Shown: positions 35,527 through 48,574 of the stretch, one piece after another
How the letters are laid out: every line of letters begins with the position of its first letter
How positions within the stretch are numbered: the first letter of the stretch is position 1
Source: Taenia hydatigena
Taxonomy: Eukaryota; Platyhelminthes; Cestoda; Cyclophyllidea; Taeniidae
Direction: 5' to 3'
Assembly: GCA_036345935.2 (NCBI GenBank)
Contig: JADWOT020000002.1
Coordinates: 15,284,913-15,348,912, forward strand
Length of the DNA stretch: 64,000 nt
Notes under the pieces: model-generated
Seen by the model: only the letters and a program-made list of their open reading frames with translations
What the model was told of the DNA's origin: nothing
The model's database searches: none
Made by a program: the position numbers and the translations under genes

Positions 35527-37837
35527 TGCCACGATCCAAAGTGAGGTTCAACTACTTGGAAGTCATCACTGTTTGGCATGCTAAAAGAAGAGAGGAAAGA
35601 AGTAAGGCGGAGGCAGTCCAGTGAACCCAGCATCAAATACTTCGTGCTAACATCTGTCAGGATTGTTGGAGTTGGTGGTTGTACTAGGTCTCATTGGTGC
35701 TACTCTCATTGCTTCTATTTTCACCTGCCTAAATACACCAGTGCGGACGCCTACACTGCAGTCGTCTCTTAATTTGACAATGAAGCCTGCATCCACCCTT
35801 CACAGGCATCCAATTGATGGACACCGAGAGGAACAAAGCAGTATTTACAACGTCTACTTTAGTCCAACTTTCTTTCTGATGGGAGAAATGGCACATCTGA
35901 CTGTGCTGACATCACTTGTCGAATCGTGGAGTCGGCTCTCTATCCCATGTGATGGAAATGTGGTTGTCCCATGCTCCGCATGAATATTATCGAAGTAATA
36001 CAAAGTGAATTGTTTGTAGTACACCATCTATCAGGAAGGCAGCTTTGTGTGGATGTGCCTGTGCCTGATCAGAGTATGGCAAGGCTCATTCTTACTGCCT
36101 ACGCAAAATAATTGCAAAATAATGGGGACTCTTGGCGCTAATTTTACAGCATTTTTTATCTACCGTTGTGAGAAGTGGAGCATACAGAAATCTAAGCGCG
36201 CATTACAAAATCATCCACAAAATTGTGAAATTGTTACAGCATTCCATAGACTGCTGCGCCAAGTCTAAAATGCAGCATTTAGATTAGAATCCGTCGAAGG
36301 CATTGCGATGCTTTAGCAGTTGGCGTAAATCCGCCTTTGATTACGCACATCACAGGCGCCACATCTTAGCCTTCAGGTCACGCAAGTAGCCTCTCAGTCC
36401 GCCTGAACGCTGGTGACGCATTCACTGCAATGCAACCACGTGACCTCTCTACGACCACGGGACTACCTCGTAGTGCTAGCTGCAAGCCAACCTTATCCTA
36501 AAAACGGCTACTGACATCCCTAACGTTGAAGGCCAAATTTTAACCAGAGATCGGAGAGACACCTGTCGCTGATGGGTAAATCTGTTAAGACTACAAGCAG
36601 AAGGTTGATAGTGACGTCTCTTTTTTTAATCAATGACCACATTTCCGTATTTGGCAGAATTGTTATTCACGAAAGGAAAACGCCATAACGCTGATGTGTG
36701 CGGAACGTCTGAGGCACAAATGCATATTCGTGTTGACGCTGCTCCACCCAAGACAATTAATCGGTACGCTTGAGACAACCGACTGTGCTGATTGTGGTGG
36801 GTGAAAAGGAGTTCGTGTATTGGTATGATATGAAAGCGCCCTCATAATCCGTGCACCATTCCGGGTTTGCAGCGGTTCGAAAGTTAGTGATGACTCAGTC
36901 TCGGCTGACCTCACTGTGCTACGTGTTCACACACAAAACCCGAGGCGCATCAAGAGTGCGGTGCTCTGAACATGTAGTTTATGGGGGCCAAACCCACCCG
37001 CCTGCTGCAGGTTTCGGCAGAACCCCACGGACAGGTAGACTATCCTTGTGATTATTTTTATCTAATTCATGAAACCTCGAATTACAGGAAATCGCAGAAG
37101 GGGAGGATGATTTGTCAGGCGTACGGTCCACCGTATCATCAGCAGCAGTGACACCGCCGATCATAATGAGGGAAGTTAACGTCAAGCAAAAAACCATCCA
37201 AATCTAACTAACCTAAAAGAAGGGCATACTCGCACAAAATAAACGATGAATACATGTTTCTTCAAAAAGAGCATAGACATTCAAAACCCAAGTGCCAACA
37301 GTAAGCACAAGAATCTGCCTATCGATGAATGCTGTGCCTATAATAAAATATTACGGAGGGGTGTGCCCAAAATTTGGTTACTCTCATCATCTAAATAACT
37401 ATGCTTGACACGAGAAAATGATTGAAACTACTACCATTACCTAGAGACCAGCCCATCGACGAAGGTACAAGGACCATCCAAGCGACCGTAGACGAGGCTT
37501 AGAGCTGGACAGGCGACAAACGCAAAATTGCTTGTGCTGAGTACTTTTATTGCCATGTTAAATTGTAGCTACATCGTATTTGGGTTAAATATAAGTAAAT
37601 AGCCGAATCCTTCATTGTCCACAGCTGAGTGTGTGCTAGACACTAAACGTATTATTCGCATAGGCTACGTTTGCAGGGATTTCCTCATTCGTCTCCCCCG
37701 CCTCCGCGCCCATGCCTAATACGAGAAGGTTGAATGTTCTGAGACACATTTATTGCCTTATACAAAAAGATGGACCAATGACGAGTTGATAAAAGGTTGA
37801 GCGATGGCCATTTTCGACGGCGGGAGATTCACGTTGT
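35527..37837 (+). repeat. Long direct repeat, right copy
   Basis: Counterpart of 31,309-33,982, beginning at the same TGCCACG and ending GGGAGATTCACGTTGT. It abuts the truncated pol without a polypurine tract. Open frames inside both copies (for example the minus frame ending AAGGWVWPP) are mutually similar because the DNA is. Confidence 0.75.
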
Positions 37838-39559
37838 GTTCCTGCCTCTCGGCCAAAAGTTGAAGTCAAAGAAAAATGAATGCCAAATTATTGCAGTATT
37901 TTCTATTGTTGTGATTTTGTATTAAATAAATTAATTAAAATTTGCCTAAAAATCTGATAGTGAGAGAATCTAGGAATGCACGTATTCTTAACTGGCCTGT
38001 GCAATAAGAATCATGAAAATCATGAAGCCGTAGTTAAAGTCACGTACAAGTGCTACACCTAAGTGTGTTTTCAAAAAATTTCTGCATAGTATTTTTCCTG
38101 TGGCAATTATTTTGCTTTGTTCATATCCAATACCCTTTTCATGTGCATGGCGGCACATATGAAATGTCGGGGTTTGGTGTGGTCGTTGCTACGTCTGGTT
38201 TCAAATTTGTGCTAAAGAGTCCGGGTATGTGTGCTTCCATTTTGGAAATTTTTGACTTATTTTATGCATGCACATAAGTAAACCCGCAGTGTTGACATGA
38301 TAGCGTAAGTGGCGACTTTTGAGGCTTGCTGAATTAGTGGCTTGTGTAACGCTTGTGGTGAAATGATCTAATTCTACCGAAGTATTTAATTAAGTGCTGA
38401 CGGGGTCACTTTTATTTACTTTGAGCGCATTTTGTGCCGCGATGGTGTCTGCTGATTGTGGTCATTTTAAGACTTCCTCAAATTCCGACGAATTGTGGGC
38501 GATCGGATTTCCCTATTATTGGTTACCAGTGATTTATTTGTGGCGATAACTTGCATGTCGAACCTGCGGGTTCGCTGCCTGAGAGCATTCGAGAAACCCC
38601 GGAGGAGTCAGCGGTAACGTTGATGATCTGGTGATAATTATTGGGAGAAACCACAAAATTGAGCCGAGGAAACTGTATGCAGACAGTTTAGCGATTGCAT
38701 AATGTTAAACTCGACCAAAATTTCAGTCCTTAGCGCATTACTGGGCTGCCAACTGTGCGTTATGGTCTCTCTAGTGGTTGATTGTAAGAGTCCATCTATG
38801 AGATGCGTTGAAAGACTTCGCACTCTTTCATCACGAGTCTTGCTGCCCAATTAAGCAAAGTGTAATTCATATGGGCACTTCTTTCATGACGCGGAGAACC
38901 GCAGTCCCATGGGATCGAGTATGTGCGTGAAGGCAAACGCTCAAAAGGTTGTGTCCTTGGTGAGACTCCAGGTGTCACAAACTTAATCCATATCTCGTCC
39001 CTTTTCTCGGCTGTAAGTGTAGCGGAGGTCGTGGCGATTGTGTCGCCTGGTGGGAGGTACGGTACTTGTCAACTCCCTACATACTAACGTTATATGTATT
39101 TGATGTGCTGATTGTTGCAAATGGGCCTAATGATCTTGATAGAAAGTATTATATCTTTTTAAAATTGACTGATTTAAATAGCTATAAGCATAGAAGGTGG
39201 GATAGGATAGTGAAATACATGTAGGAGTTTTCTTGGTGGATGACTGCATTTGTATCGTGCAAAAAAGTTTTTGATGGCTAAATACAATGCAACATCTGAG
39301 TTGCGATGTACCTATAGAATAAAAAAAGTAGAAATAGTGTTTTCCGAAATCACGTCTTCTCTGTAGAGGACATAGAGATTCCGGCTGCTTAAACCCCATT
39401 TTCAATGGATATTGCTTCCGATGAGCATGAGCGAACTGACGAAAACACAGAACCCAGACTGCCAATTTCGCATTAACTAAATGCAATTTAATTCTATTCA
39501 ATTCCACGCCAATGCGAATTAAGACCTTAATGAATGCAAGATTGTTGTAAGAATTTCCG
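37838..39559. other. No supported gene
   Basis: AT-rich sequence between the direct repeat and the satellite. A 126-codon minus frame (39,127-39,507) has no splice or domain support. Confidence 0.5.
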
Positions 39560-42186
39560 TGGCAATAAGAAATTCGCCTTCAGTGAATACAATTTTGTAG
39601 CATTGCCTCACTCGTGATTGCGAATTTCAACCTATCCTATCGTGACTAAAGATTTCGTCCTCACTGGGTAGAATTTGGTAGCATTGATCCCATCGCGATT
39701 GCGAATTTCGTCCTCACTGGATAAAATTTTGTAGCATTGATCCCCTCGTGGTTGGAAATTTCGCCCTTCATAAATGAAATTTAGTAGTATTGCTCCTCTC
39801 GTGGTTGTGAATTTCGCCCTGAATGAAAGAAATTTCGTAGTATTAATCCCCTCGTGTTTGTAAATTTCGCACTTTATGAATGAGATTTCGTAGTATTGAT
39901 CTCCTCGTGTTTATGAATTTCGCGCAGAATGAATAAAATTTCATAGTATTGATTCCCTCATATTTGAGAATTTCGCCCTTCATGAATGAAATTTCGTCGT
40001 ATTGATCCGCTCGTGTTTGTGAATTTCGCCCTTCATGACTGAAATTTAGTAGTATTGATCTCCTCGTGTTTGTGAATTTCGCCCTTTATGAATGAGATTT
40101 AGTAGTGTTGATCCCCTCGTGTTTGTGAATTTCGCGCTTCATGAATGAGATTTTGCAGTATTGATGCCCTCGTGGTTGTGAATTTCGACCTGAATGAATG
40201 AAATTTAGTAGTATTGATCTCCTCGTGGTTGTGAATTTCGACCTGAATGAATGGAATTTAGTAGTATTGATCTCCTCGTGGTTGTGAATTTCGACCTGAA
40301 TGAATGGAATTTAGTAGTATTGATCTCCTCGTGTTTGTGAATTTCGCCCTTTATGAATGAGATTTAGTAGTATTGATCCCCCCGTGGTTGTGAATTTCGC
40401 CCTTTATGAATGAGATTTCGTAGTATTGCTCCCTTCGTTGTTGTCGATTTTGCCCTTCATGAATGAAATTTATTAGTATTGATGCCCTCGTGGTTGTGAA
40501 TTTCGCCCTTCATGAATGGAATTTAGCAGTATTGATCCCCTCGTGGTTGTAAATTTCGCCCTTCATGAATGAAATTTAGTAGTATTGATGCCCTCGTGGT
40601 TGTGAATTTCGCCCTTCATGAATGAAATTTAGTAGTATTGATGCCCTCGTGTTTGTGAATTTCGGCCTTCATGAGTGGAATTTAGTAGTATTGATCGCCT
40701 CGTGTTTGTGAATTTCGACCTGAATGAATGGAATTTAGTAGTATTGATGCCCTCGTGGTTGTGAATTTTGACCTGAATGAATGGAATTTAGTAGTATTGA
40801 TCCCCTCGTGTTTGTGAATTTCGCCCTTCATGAATGAAATTTAGTAGCATTGATGCCCTCGTGGTTGTGAATTTCGCCCTTCATGAATGGAATTTAGTAG
40901 TATTGATCTCCTCGTGTTTGTGAATTTCGCGCTTCATGAATGAAATTTTGCAGTATTGATGCCCTCGTGTTTGTGAATTTCGCCCTTTATGAATGAGATT
41001 TCGTAGTATTACTCCCTTCGTTGTTGTCAATTTCGCCCTTCACGAGTGAAATTTTGTAGTATTGATCGCCTCGTGGTTGTGAATTTCGCCCTGAATGAAG
41101 GGAATTTTGTAGTACTGCCTTCCTCGTGTTTGTGAATTTCGCCCTGCATGAATAGAATTTAGTAGTATTGATCCACTCGTGGTTGTGAATTTCTCCCTTC
41201 ATGAGTGAATATCGCCCTTCATGAATGAAATTTCGTCGTATTGATCTCCTCGTGGTTGTGAATTTCGCCCTTCATGAATGAAATTTCGTAGTATTGCTCC
41301 CCTCGTGTTTGTGAATTTCGCCCGTTATGAATGAGATTTCGTAGCATTGCTCCCCTCTTGGTTGTGAATTTCGGCCTTCATGAGTGAAATTTAGTAGCAT
41401 TGATGCCCTCGTGGTTGTGAATTTCGCGCTTCATGAATGAAATTTAGTAGCATTGATGCCCTCGTGGCTGTGAATTTCGCCCTTCATGAGTGGAATTTAG
41501 TAGTATTGATCGCCTCGTGGTTGTCAATTTAGCCCGTTATGAATGAAATTTAGTAGTATTGATCCCCTCGTGTTTGTGAATTTCGCTTGAATGAATGCAA
41601 TTTTGTAGTACTGCTCCCCTCGTGGTTGTAAATTTCGCCCTGAATGAATGGAATTTAGTAGTATTGATCCCCTCGTGGTTGTGAATTTCGCCCTTCATGA
41701 GTGGATTTTAGTAGTATTGCTCCTCTCGTGGTTGTGAATTTCGCCCTTTATGAATGGAATTTAATAGTATTGATGCCCTCGTGTTTGTGAATTTCGCCCT
41801 TCATGAATGAAATTTAGTAGTATTAATCGCCCCGTGTTTGTGAATTTCGCCCTGGATGAGTGAAATTTAGCCATATTGCTCCTCTCGTGATTGTGAGTTT
41901 CGCCCTTTATGAATGGAATTTAGTTGTATTGATCCCCTCGTTTTTGTGAATTTTGCCCTGAATGAATGAAATTTCGTAGTATTGATCCCCTCGTGGTTGT
42001 GAATTTTGACCTGAATGAATGGAATTTAGTAGTATTTATTTCCTCGTGTTTGTGAATTTCGCCCTTCATGACTGAAATTTAGTAGCATTGATCCCCTCGT
42101 GTTTGTGTATTTCGCCCTTTATGAATGAGATTTCGTAGTATTGCTCCCCCCGTGGCTGTGAATTTCGCCCTGACTGAAGGGAATTT
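39560..42186 (+). repeat. 53-bp satellite/minisatellite array
   Basis: About 49 head-to-tail copies of a 53-bp unit, for example two identical successive units starting GTAGTATTGATCTCCTCGTG at 40,208 and 40,261. Units share GTATTGATCCCCTCGTG, TTGTGAATTTCGCCC and TTCATGAATGAAATTTA. Variants alternate (GTTT/GGTT; CGCCCTTCATG/CGACCTGAATG), implying local unit-block amplification. The first units are the most diverged. Each unit contains TTCATGAA and an AATTTC...GAAATT dyad. No coding function. Confidence 0.95.
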
Positions 42187-43037
42187 ACCAATTTATCAAC
42201 GTCTCTCTGCTTACCATTTCCAAAAAGTTAAAAAGGAAGCTGCATGAGCATTCTTTCAGTTTACTTAAGCTTGTAATAGATAAGTAGAATCTATTTGGTA
42301 GTGGACAGAAAAAGGAATGCTCATTAGAACTTAAAATGTGGCGCAAGAGACCCTGTCGTGGGGTTGTAGGGTTTGGTCATTTGCTGGACGTCTGGAAGAA
42401 CGATGGCACGTAGAATTCCTGACTGATCTTGTCGGTAATTTTAGTGTAGACTTCCTCGACCGTGATAGGCGGTAAAACTTCGTCTCTACTTTGGGCCGCC
42501 ACTTACTCAGTGACCCTATGAAGCGGTGCGCTGAAGATTCTTTCGGTAATGATGGAAAAGTCTCTGGCGAGGTGCTGTTATTGCTGGTTGATGTGGTGAT
42601 GAGCTAAGGTCTCTCGGCATTAGCCAATGTTGGAATCGCGAGATAGTCCAGCTTCTATCGCAGTCGTGACCAAATCTTGTGTGAGGACACGAAGGTGAAG
42701 GAATATTAGTTGCCGTTGGGAATAGAGATGAAGGGTGAACTTTCGATCGCGAGCCAGTTTTTGAAGTACATATGGTCTTTGAAAGGGCGAGATCGGCCTT
42801 TGTCACCTCCTTTCCCTAGTGACTAGCCCTTCTACAAGAAGAATGATTGTCTCAGGCAAAAGAGGCCCCATACAGGCGTGATAAGGACTAAAAGCACAGA
42901 TTCCCTCAGCGCCAAAGAAATCGACCCTCTCAAGGAATATTCTTGTTTTTCTTAAAATTGCTTATAATCCTCTTCTAAGGTTATTTTGCTCTCATTAAGC
43001 AAAGGAACAAGTCACTTTGAAAATGCGTAAAGGTAGT
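42187..43037. other. No supported gene
   Basis: Flank of the satellite. A 96-codon minus frame (42,516-42,806) shows no domain. Nothing else. Confidence 0.5.
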
Positions 43038-43644
43038 AAGCTAAACTATGCCGAAATTAATTTATTATGCTTTATTTTTAAACTGTTAAAATACGTGTGT
43101 CCACGTTTATGCTAGAGCTTTAATTTCTGCTGTTTTGACTTAGCTTTGGAGTGCTATTTAAACCACCTTTATAAAAGAGGGACTACAAGACAGATGCAAA
43201 GCTTTGCTTGATGAACTGTCGATTTCGGGCACGGTGACTCGGATGGCTTTATTGCCTTTGGCGGGTAAGCTGGCTTCTAGGCCATGCCAATTGTCTAACT
43301 CCCTTTTACTTGCTGACTGCTGAATTTGACTGCCCGATTATTAGACATTTTCGCTATTTTTACTTTGTTGATTCGTAGGTGCAATACAACCGTCAGATTT
43401 TCGATAGTGCCTAATTTCTTACTTAACTTTTCCACAATTCCTATATTTTTGAAGTTATTTTACTAAATTTAAATTTAGTATAACAGTTGATCTCTAAACA
43501 CCATTGCGACATTAAATCGCCAATCCATTCATTCTCTCTGGTTCCAGCAAATCTTGACGCAAGAGTTGCTAACAAACTGACCCCTATTATGGATTGTAAA
43601 GTGTAAATGATTCGTAGGGGTTGAGCGCTGCTTGATGAGGATGG

Positions 43645-43992
43645 TGAGTTAACGTCAAAATGACTTCCACATGCTATTTCTTTATTTAACTTCCGGAAGG
43701 CCCACATACCGTGCAGGTTTCAATAACTTAGGCGTTCGGCGGTGTGACAAAATATAAACAGCGTCATTGTTTGCTTGAATAAAGTCTCCATCATGTTTCT
43801 AAGCGGATGCATAGATGATGGTGAGGCAGACTTTACCATTAGGGCTTTTTGAATTCAAAGTCTCTAAGTAATCCCTCTCACCAGGCTCGGTGGTATCAGA
43901 AATGCAGTGACCAATGAAAAGCCTCCATAAAAGCTGCACGCACAGAACACCATGGCACAACTGATTGGGTGCACTATTCATCGGCAATACTA
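43645..43992 (+). repeat. Dispersed repeat family D, copy 2
   Basis: Aligned to 7,813-8,240 over most of its length, including CACCAGGCTCGG and CCATGGCACAACTGATTG. It recurs at 58,775-59,122 as part of the larger duplication. Confidence 0.6.
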
Positions 43993-44299
43993 AGGAATTC
44001 TACTGTCAAAGCGTTCCTATTTGTGCAAATTGTCCCACTTTTGCTGAGTGAGAGATAATTGTCGGCTCCTAACAAGCGCTGTGTTGTCTGCAGTCGGTGA
44101 CACGGTGCAGCGTTGAAGGATTCGCCACAGACACCATGCATTTGCACACGCTTAGCAGTTATGACGTGGGCTAAGTAAATCCGAAAATGTAGCCCTCTAG
44201 GCTTATGGCTGCTGGGTGTCTGAGTGGTGGCCAAGCGTATCGCTTTTATTTGTGACGCCTAACACGGTCTCCCACTAATCTAGGTAGTCATTAATAATA

Positions 44300-47200
44300 A
44301 AGTCATTTTACTGGTGGGACGAAAGTCGATTTGACTAAAATTGTTTATACTCCTTGGAGGTACCACACCACCTGGATGACTGTTTTCCGAGGAATAAGTG
44401 ATGGGCATATGATAAGGCGTTTTAAACTCGTTTTTAACAATTATTGAGATTCCTTCCTCCTCTCTGCGACTGCCTATTAGTATGCGTAGATCAAATTTTC
44501 CTAGACATCTCTAATGTATCTGATGGAACAGTCAGTAGGTGGCATATTGGCAGACGTTAAGGATTGGCACCGTCTACGTCATGAGATTCAATCTGCTCCT
44601 CCAGAACAACATTCACGTTGTCATTCCGCCTCTTGCCTGAGGGATGCATTTGAAGAAACATAAGCAATGCGTTGCTCTTCGTCTTTTTAGCGTCTTTCGC
44701 GGTGCTACCCTTGTGCGGTGCCTTCAACCCGTGTTGCTGGGTGGTTTTCTTTCTTTCACTAGTGCGTTAACTTTATCTTTGTAGCCGACTAGCGGTGCAC
44801 CTTTATTGAATCGAATGCTGTTGTAGTGCATGGTTATCGGTGGAGTACAAAGTTGTGTTGCGAATAGGGTAGTTCGTGGAAGAGAGGGTCTTCACTACAC
44901 GTTGCTTCTTGGTCTGTGCTCCTACGACTAACGATGGAGGCATGTAATAAACAGAACAACCTCTCGTCTTCTCTGTGCGATTCGCATGTAGGACGAAACT
45001 TCGATTTTAGTGGGATTTCAGAGGGATTACTAATGTTGAGGTCAGGTATCGCCTCGGTTGCATGGAATCTCGGTCACTGGCGCAGGTGGATAGTGGGTGT
45101 TTTTCTTACACCAGCGACCACCTTGTGATGCCTAATGCAAAAATTTGATCAGGAGGAGGGCCAAGGAAGAAGTTCAAGATGGATGATAGGGTTAAATTTA
45201 CCCAAGTGATTCGTTTAGCTCTCGGTTTTGGGAAAGGAACTACTTTGTACCTTGGTGGGTTGAGCTGGCCTTTGGAGCCTATCAGTGAACCCAAGCTCCA
45301 TTCTATGCATTGCCTGCGTATCACGCGAGCATTGAGTCCCGCATTTTGTGTGAATTGGTCCACGCACGTCTTGAATCATGTTTACGCATAGCAACAATTT
45401 TCAATTGTATTGAGCAGTTTAGATGGGACCATAAAACCGTGGTTAGTGGAAATGCGTCGAGGCACGGAGACTATCCATTGACATTCAGAAGGAGTGCGGA
45501 CGTTGCAGGTGCGTCCTGTTGTCATTGGTCGTTGTAATTTAATCCATCTCTGTAGTCTAATCTTGACTGGACAGAAGCTTACCCTTCGGGGCGGGATAAG
45601 AACATCTTTGCAACGAGGCCTCGCAATACTGATGACTAATTTCTTATTGGTTGAGAATCGAACCCAGTTCTGAAGGTGCTTGTGAACTGATTTCTTTGCG
45701 AATTTTTGTCTTGGTACTTGGTTGTCTTTACTCTGCCTTTTTGATAGCAACCCTATGTGGAGAATTCCGATGATGCCCATCCTCGGGTCTCTACTAGTGG
45801 AGACGACGTTAAATGTTAGGTGTATTTTCTTCTTACTATTACGACCGCATTTTATTTTACAGAACAAAAAGTCACGTGGATCAAAATTGACTGGGTGCGA
45901 CATATCGGTATCTTGGAAAACTGACTTTTAGGGGTAAAAATTTGCTGAACGATTTGGTTCCCAAAAGATCATTTACTGCTTAAGCTTATTTCCATCAGAA
46001 CTCTCATGATCAGGAAATATCAGTAATTTTGCTGGATAATGCGGACGGAAATGGTTCATGCCGCTCACGTTCTTAGTGTCAAATATATTTTTTCATTCTC
46101 CTTACTTGAGCTTGGGGCTGCGAATCTGTGAAATGTGTTTGGTCAGTTTGTGTGAATTTAAAACAACAGAATAGAAGCGAACTTTTTTGATCTAAGGAAG
46201 ATAATTAGACCTTGGTTAGCCTCTTGAACGCATTGAAATGTGTTTCCTTGTTGAAAGAATGAGGTATTCAAACTATGGTGATTGCTGCATATCAGCGACT
46301 AATATGGTGAATGCGCTCACTTCTGCTTTTAATGGTGCTACTAGAGTCTTGACTATGAGGGCCCGAAGGTATGGCTAAAGCTGATATCAATGTCTTTGAA
46401 CCATTGTGTGTCTCTCTCTTTCAGTCAACTACGGCCAACTGCAGCTGCAAGCAATTTTCGAATGCTGATCAAAGGGTCAGCTGTGCGGTGAAGACGATGA
46501 TAATTTTTACGCGGCTAGTAGTTTAGCCTACTCCTTCCTCTTCCTACTGCCTTCCTTTTTCTTCCTTGAAGAAACAACGAATTTGGTAAAAGGATGTGTC
46601 TCACTGCCCCATCACATCCCCATCATTTTAAGGCAAGCGTTTAGCCTTTTCACTTTCACTATTACGTCCTCTTTTAAAGCACATTTTCGTGACACTGATG
46701 ATGCGGTCACATTAAGTGAGCGATTGTATTCACAGCTTAGCAAGCAAGCTTAGCCAAGTTGATTATAATGGCGGTATTGTTAACTCTCCCTTGTTTCAGT
46801 GACAGTTGCGGACGCTCTCTGGCTCCTTTCATTGTCCACGACACGGCACTTTTGAAGGAGCAATGACTACTGTGTGAACACGTGCCAGAGTGGATTACTG
46901 ATGTCGTTGTCACCGTGAGTGGCGTTTCGAGGGTCTTAGCACTATTTTTACCGCTCCCAATCTACGGCCTTCTGCTGCTTTGGTCAGAGTCACTGCTGCG
47001 CACATGGCAGTAGGGAATGACGGCGGTTGAGTGTTTCGCAAACCCCATATTAAAAGTGGGAAGAGAACTTATTAAACACAGAAGTTGACTGTTCGCGATT
47101 CTTGGAGCCTGTCAGGCGTATCAAGGGAGACTGGTCGCCCTAGACCTCTCTGAAGTCATTGTCTAGATTCATGGGTCGGCGACGATCTTTATATTTGTGT

Positions 47201-48100
47201 GCCCGGGAAAATGATGTTCACTGGCAATGGCTTTAAGTGGTGCACATGTTAAAGAAGTATGATGGATCAGAGGGTGTCGCATTGTTGACATTTGTCATTA
47301 GAGGGAGCACCAGGAAGAGAGGATGGAGGTCTTGACAAGCAAAAGGCAATCGGTGGTGATAATGGAAGCAGTGCTTCTATTTAATCATCCCAACCAGATT
47401 CGCAATGGTTTCCACTCTTGAATGCTTACAATTTAAGTAGCTTTCGACTGATGTTTCCTTTTTCTTCCCAGCACAATGCCTTCAAAGTAGCAGAGATACC
47501 GTTTTATCTTACACAGGTCCTCAAAACTACCTATTCCAAATCAAAGACACGAGTTTTGTCAGTCATTACTTGAGCTTTTTGTCAAAATTTAGCAAAGGCA
47601 AGTTTGCTTCGAGGTTGTCGTTACTTTATGGTGGACTAAGTATAGGGATAGGAAACTTAGACTGCACTTAAGATTAACACGAATAAGCTGCTAGGCAGAT
47701 CAAGTGCTCTCGTTCAACGTTCTTGCTACTTCTTCAGTTGCCGGTTCTCCTAGCAGTCGTTTATAGAGCCCTTATTTGGTCTTAACTGTGGTCGCAGAGT
47801 GAGGAAGGTGTGAAATCATATATGCCTATCCCACCTGCGATTTTAGCCTTCCAACGATACCAGCCAACGCGACAGCAACTGCTGCAGGTGTAGCAACAGC
47901 CGATCACAAGCGTTTGCCGGCCAACGAAAAACTGACCATTCGAAAATTAATAGAATACGAGTTTCACCAAATGCTCGATGTGGTCGAGTCTGCCGCATCA
48001 CAGTGGCTGTGGATCAGATGTCCAGCGGTTCGCAGAATCCCACAAATACTGCAGTAAACTCCGAAGGTAATAAATGACCTTAATGCCGTCCATTGGCAAA
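44300..48100. other. Mostly non-coding in both duplicate copies
   Basis: Open frames here (for example 173 codons minus at 45,382-45,903) are not selectively conserved between the two copies and lack splice signals or domains. An exon-like stretch may exist around 47,850-48,066, ending in a donor GAAG|GTAATA, but its frame is unclear. Confidence 0.4.
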
Positions 48101-48159
48101 TGGTTTGTATCCATCACCTCTCTTTTGCTCCAACTTCTCATATCAGTTTTATAATGCAG

Positions 48160-48324
48160 CGTGAAAGCATTGCGAACCAGTTGTCCGATGAGGATATTAA
48201 AAGGGTTGAATGTTGTGAAGATTGCAGGCAGGATGCTTACGTGGAATGTCTCGGCAGGGCATTTATTTGGCTGTCTTTCCGATTGTTGCAGTTTTTACCG
48301 AAACAAACGTATTTAGTGCAATGA
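48160..48324 (+). CDS. Candidate terminal exon, unknown protein
   Basis: Acceptor CAGTTTTATAATGCAG is followed by 54 open codons and TGA. The peptide starts RESIANQLSDEDIKRVECCE, with four Cys in the first half (CCEDC, later ECLG). Against the copy at 63,337-63,501 two of three substitutions are silent in this frame (AGG/AGA, TTG/TTA) and one is Ala/Thr, mildly favouring coding. I recognise no domain and cannot find an upstream exon in matching phase. Confidence 0.3.
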   Translation, partial: RESIANQLSDEDIKRVECCEDCRQDAYVECLGRAFIWLSFRLLQFLPKQTYLVQ

Positions 48325-48371
48325 AGCACAGAAGCAAGCGACTTTCTTCTGCTGCCTTTTGTTGCATCTAG

Positions 48372-48574
48372 AATCGCAGTATTTGAATGGACAGACGGGC
48401 TCTATGCAGGCCGGCAGTGGTGGTGGTGGTGGTGGGAGTGGAGGGGTGGTGATTGGTGCGACCCAGCTTTCGGCACAGGCGGGACTTTTGTGCCTGCTCA
48501 GGCACCACCCAGCACCACAGTATCTGACCTCACAGCCGTTGCCAACGCCGCTTTCAAAGCCACTTGCACAATGA
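48372..48574 (+). CDS. Candidate exon with poly-Gly tract
   Basis: A strong acceptor (CTGCCTTTTGTTGCATCTAG) precedes 203 nt, entry phase 1, ending TGA. The peptide starts [18 protein letters not shown] with a (GGT)n-encoded Gly run, then [14 protein letters not shown], and ends [12 protein letters not shown]. The other copy (63,549-63,757) adds exactly two GGT units, keeping frame, and its one upstream substitution is silent here (GGC/GGT). That supports this frame over the alternative one. It would suit a disordered region of a regulatory protein; no family is recognised. Confidence 0.35.

Noticed and set aside
39560..42186. CRISPR-like regular spacing
   Set aside because: Units are contiguous 53-bp tandem repeats without unique spacers, in a eukaryotic context. 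This is a satellite, not a CRISPR array.
45650..45672. GGTTCGATTCT on the minus strand resembling a tRNA B box
   Set aside because: No A box or cloverleaf stems upstream, so not a tRNA or a clear tRNA-derived SINE.
45382..45903. 173-codon minus ORF, also present at 60,514-61,035
   Set aside because: Repeated only because the DNA is duplicated. The substitutions between copies include an Ile/Asn change, and the composition is not protein-like. No domain or splice support.
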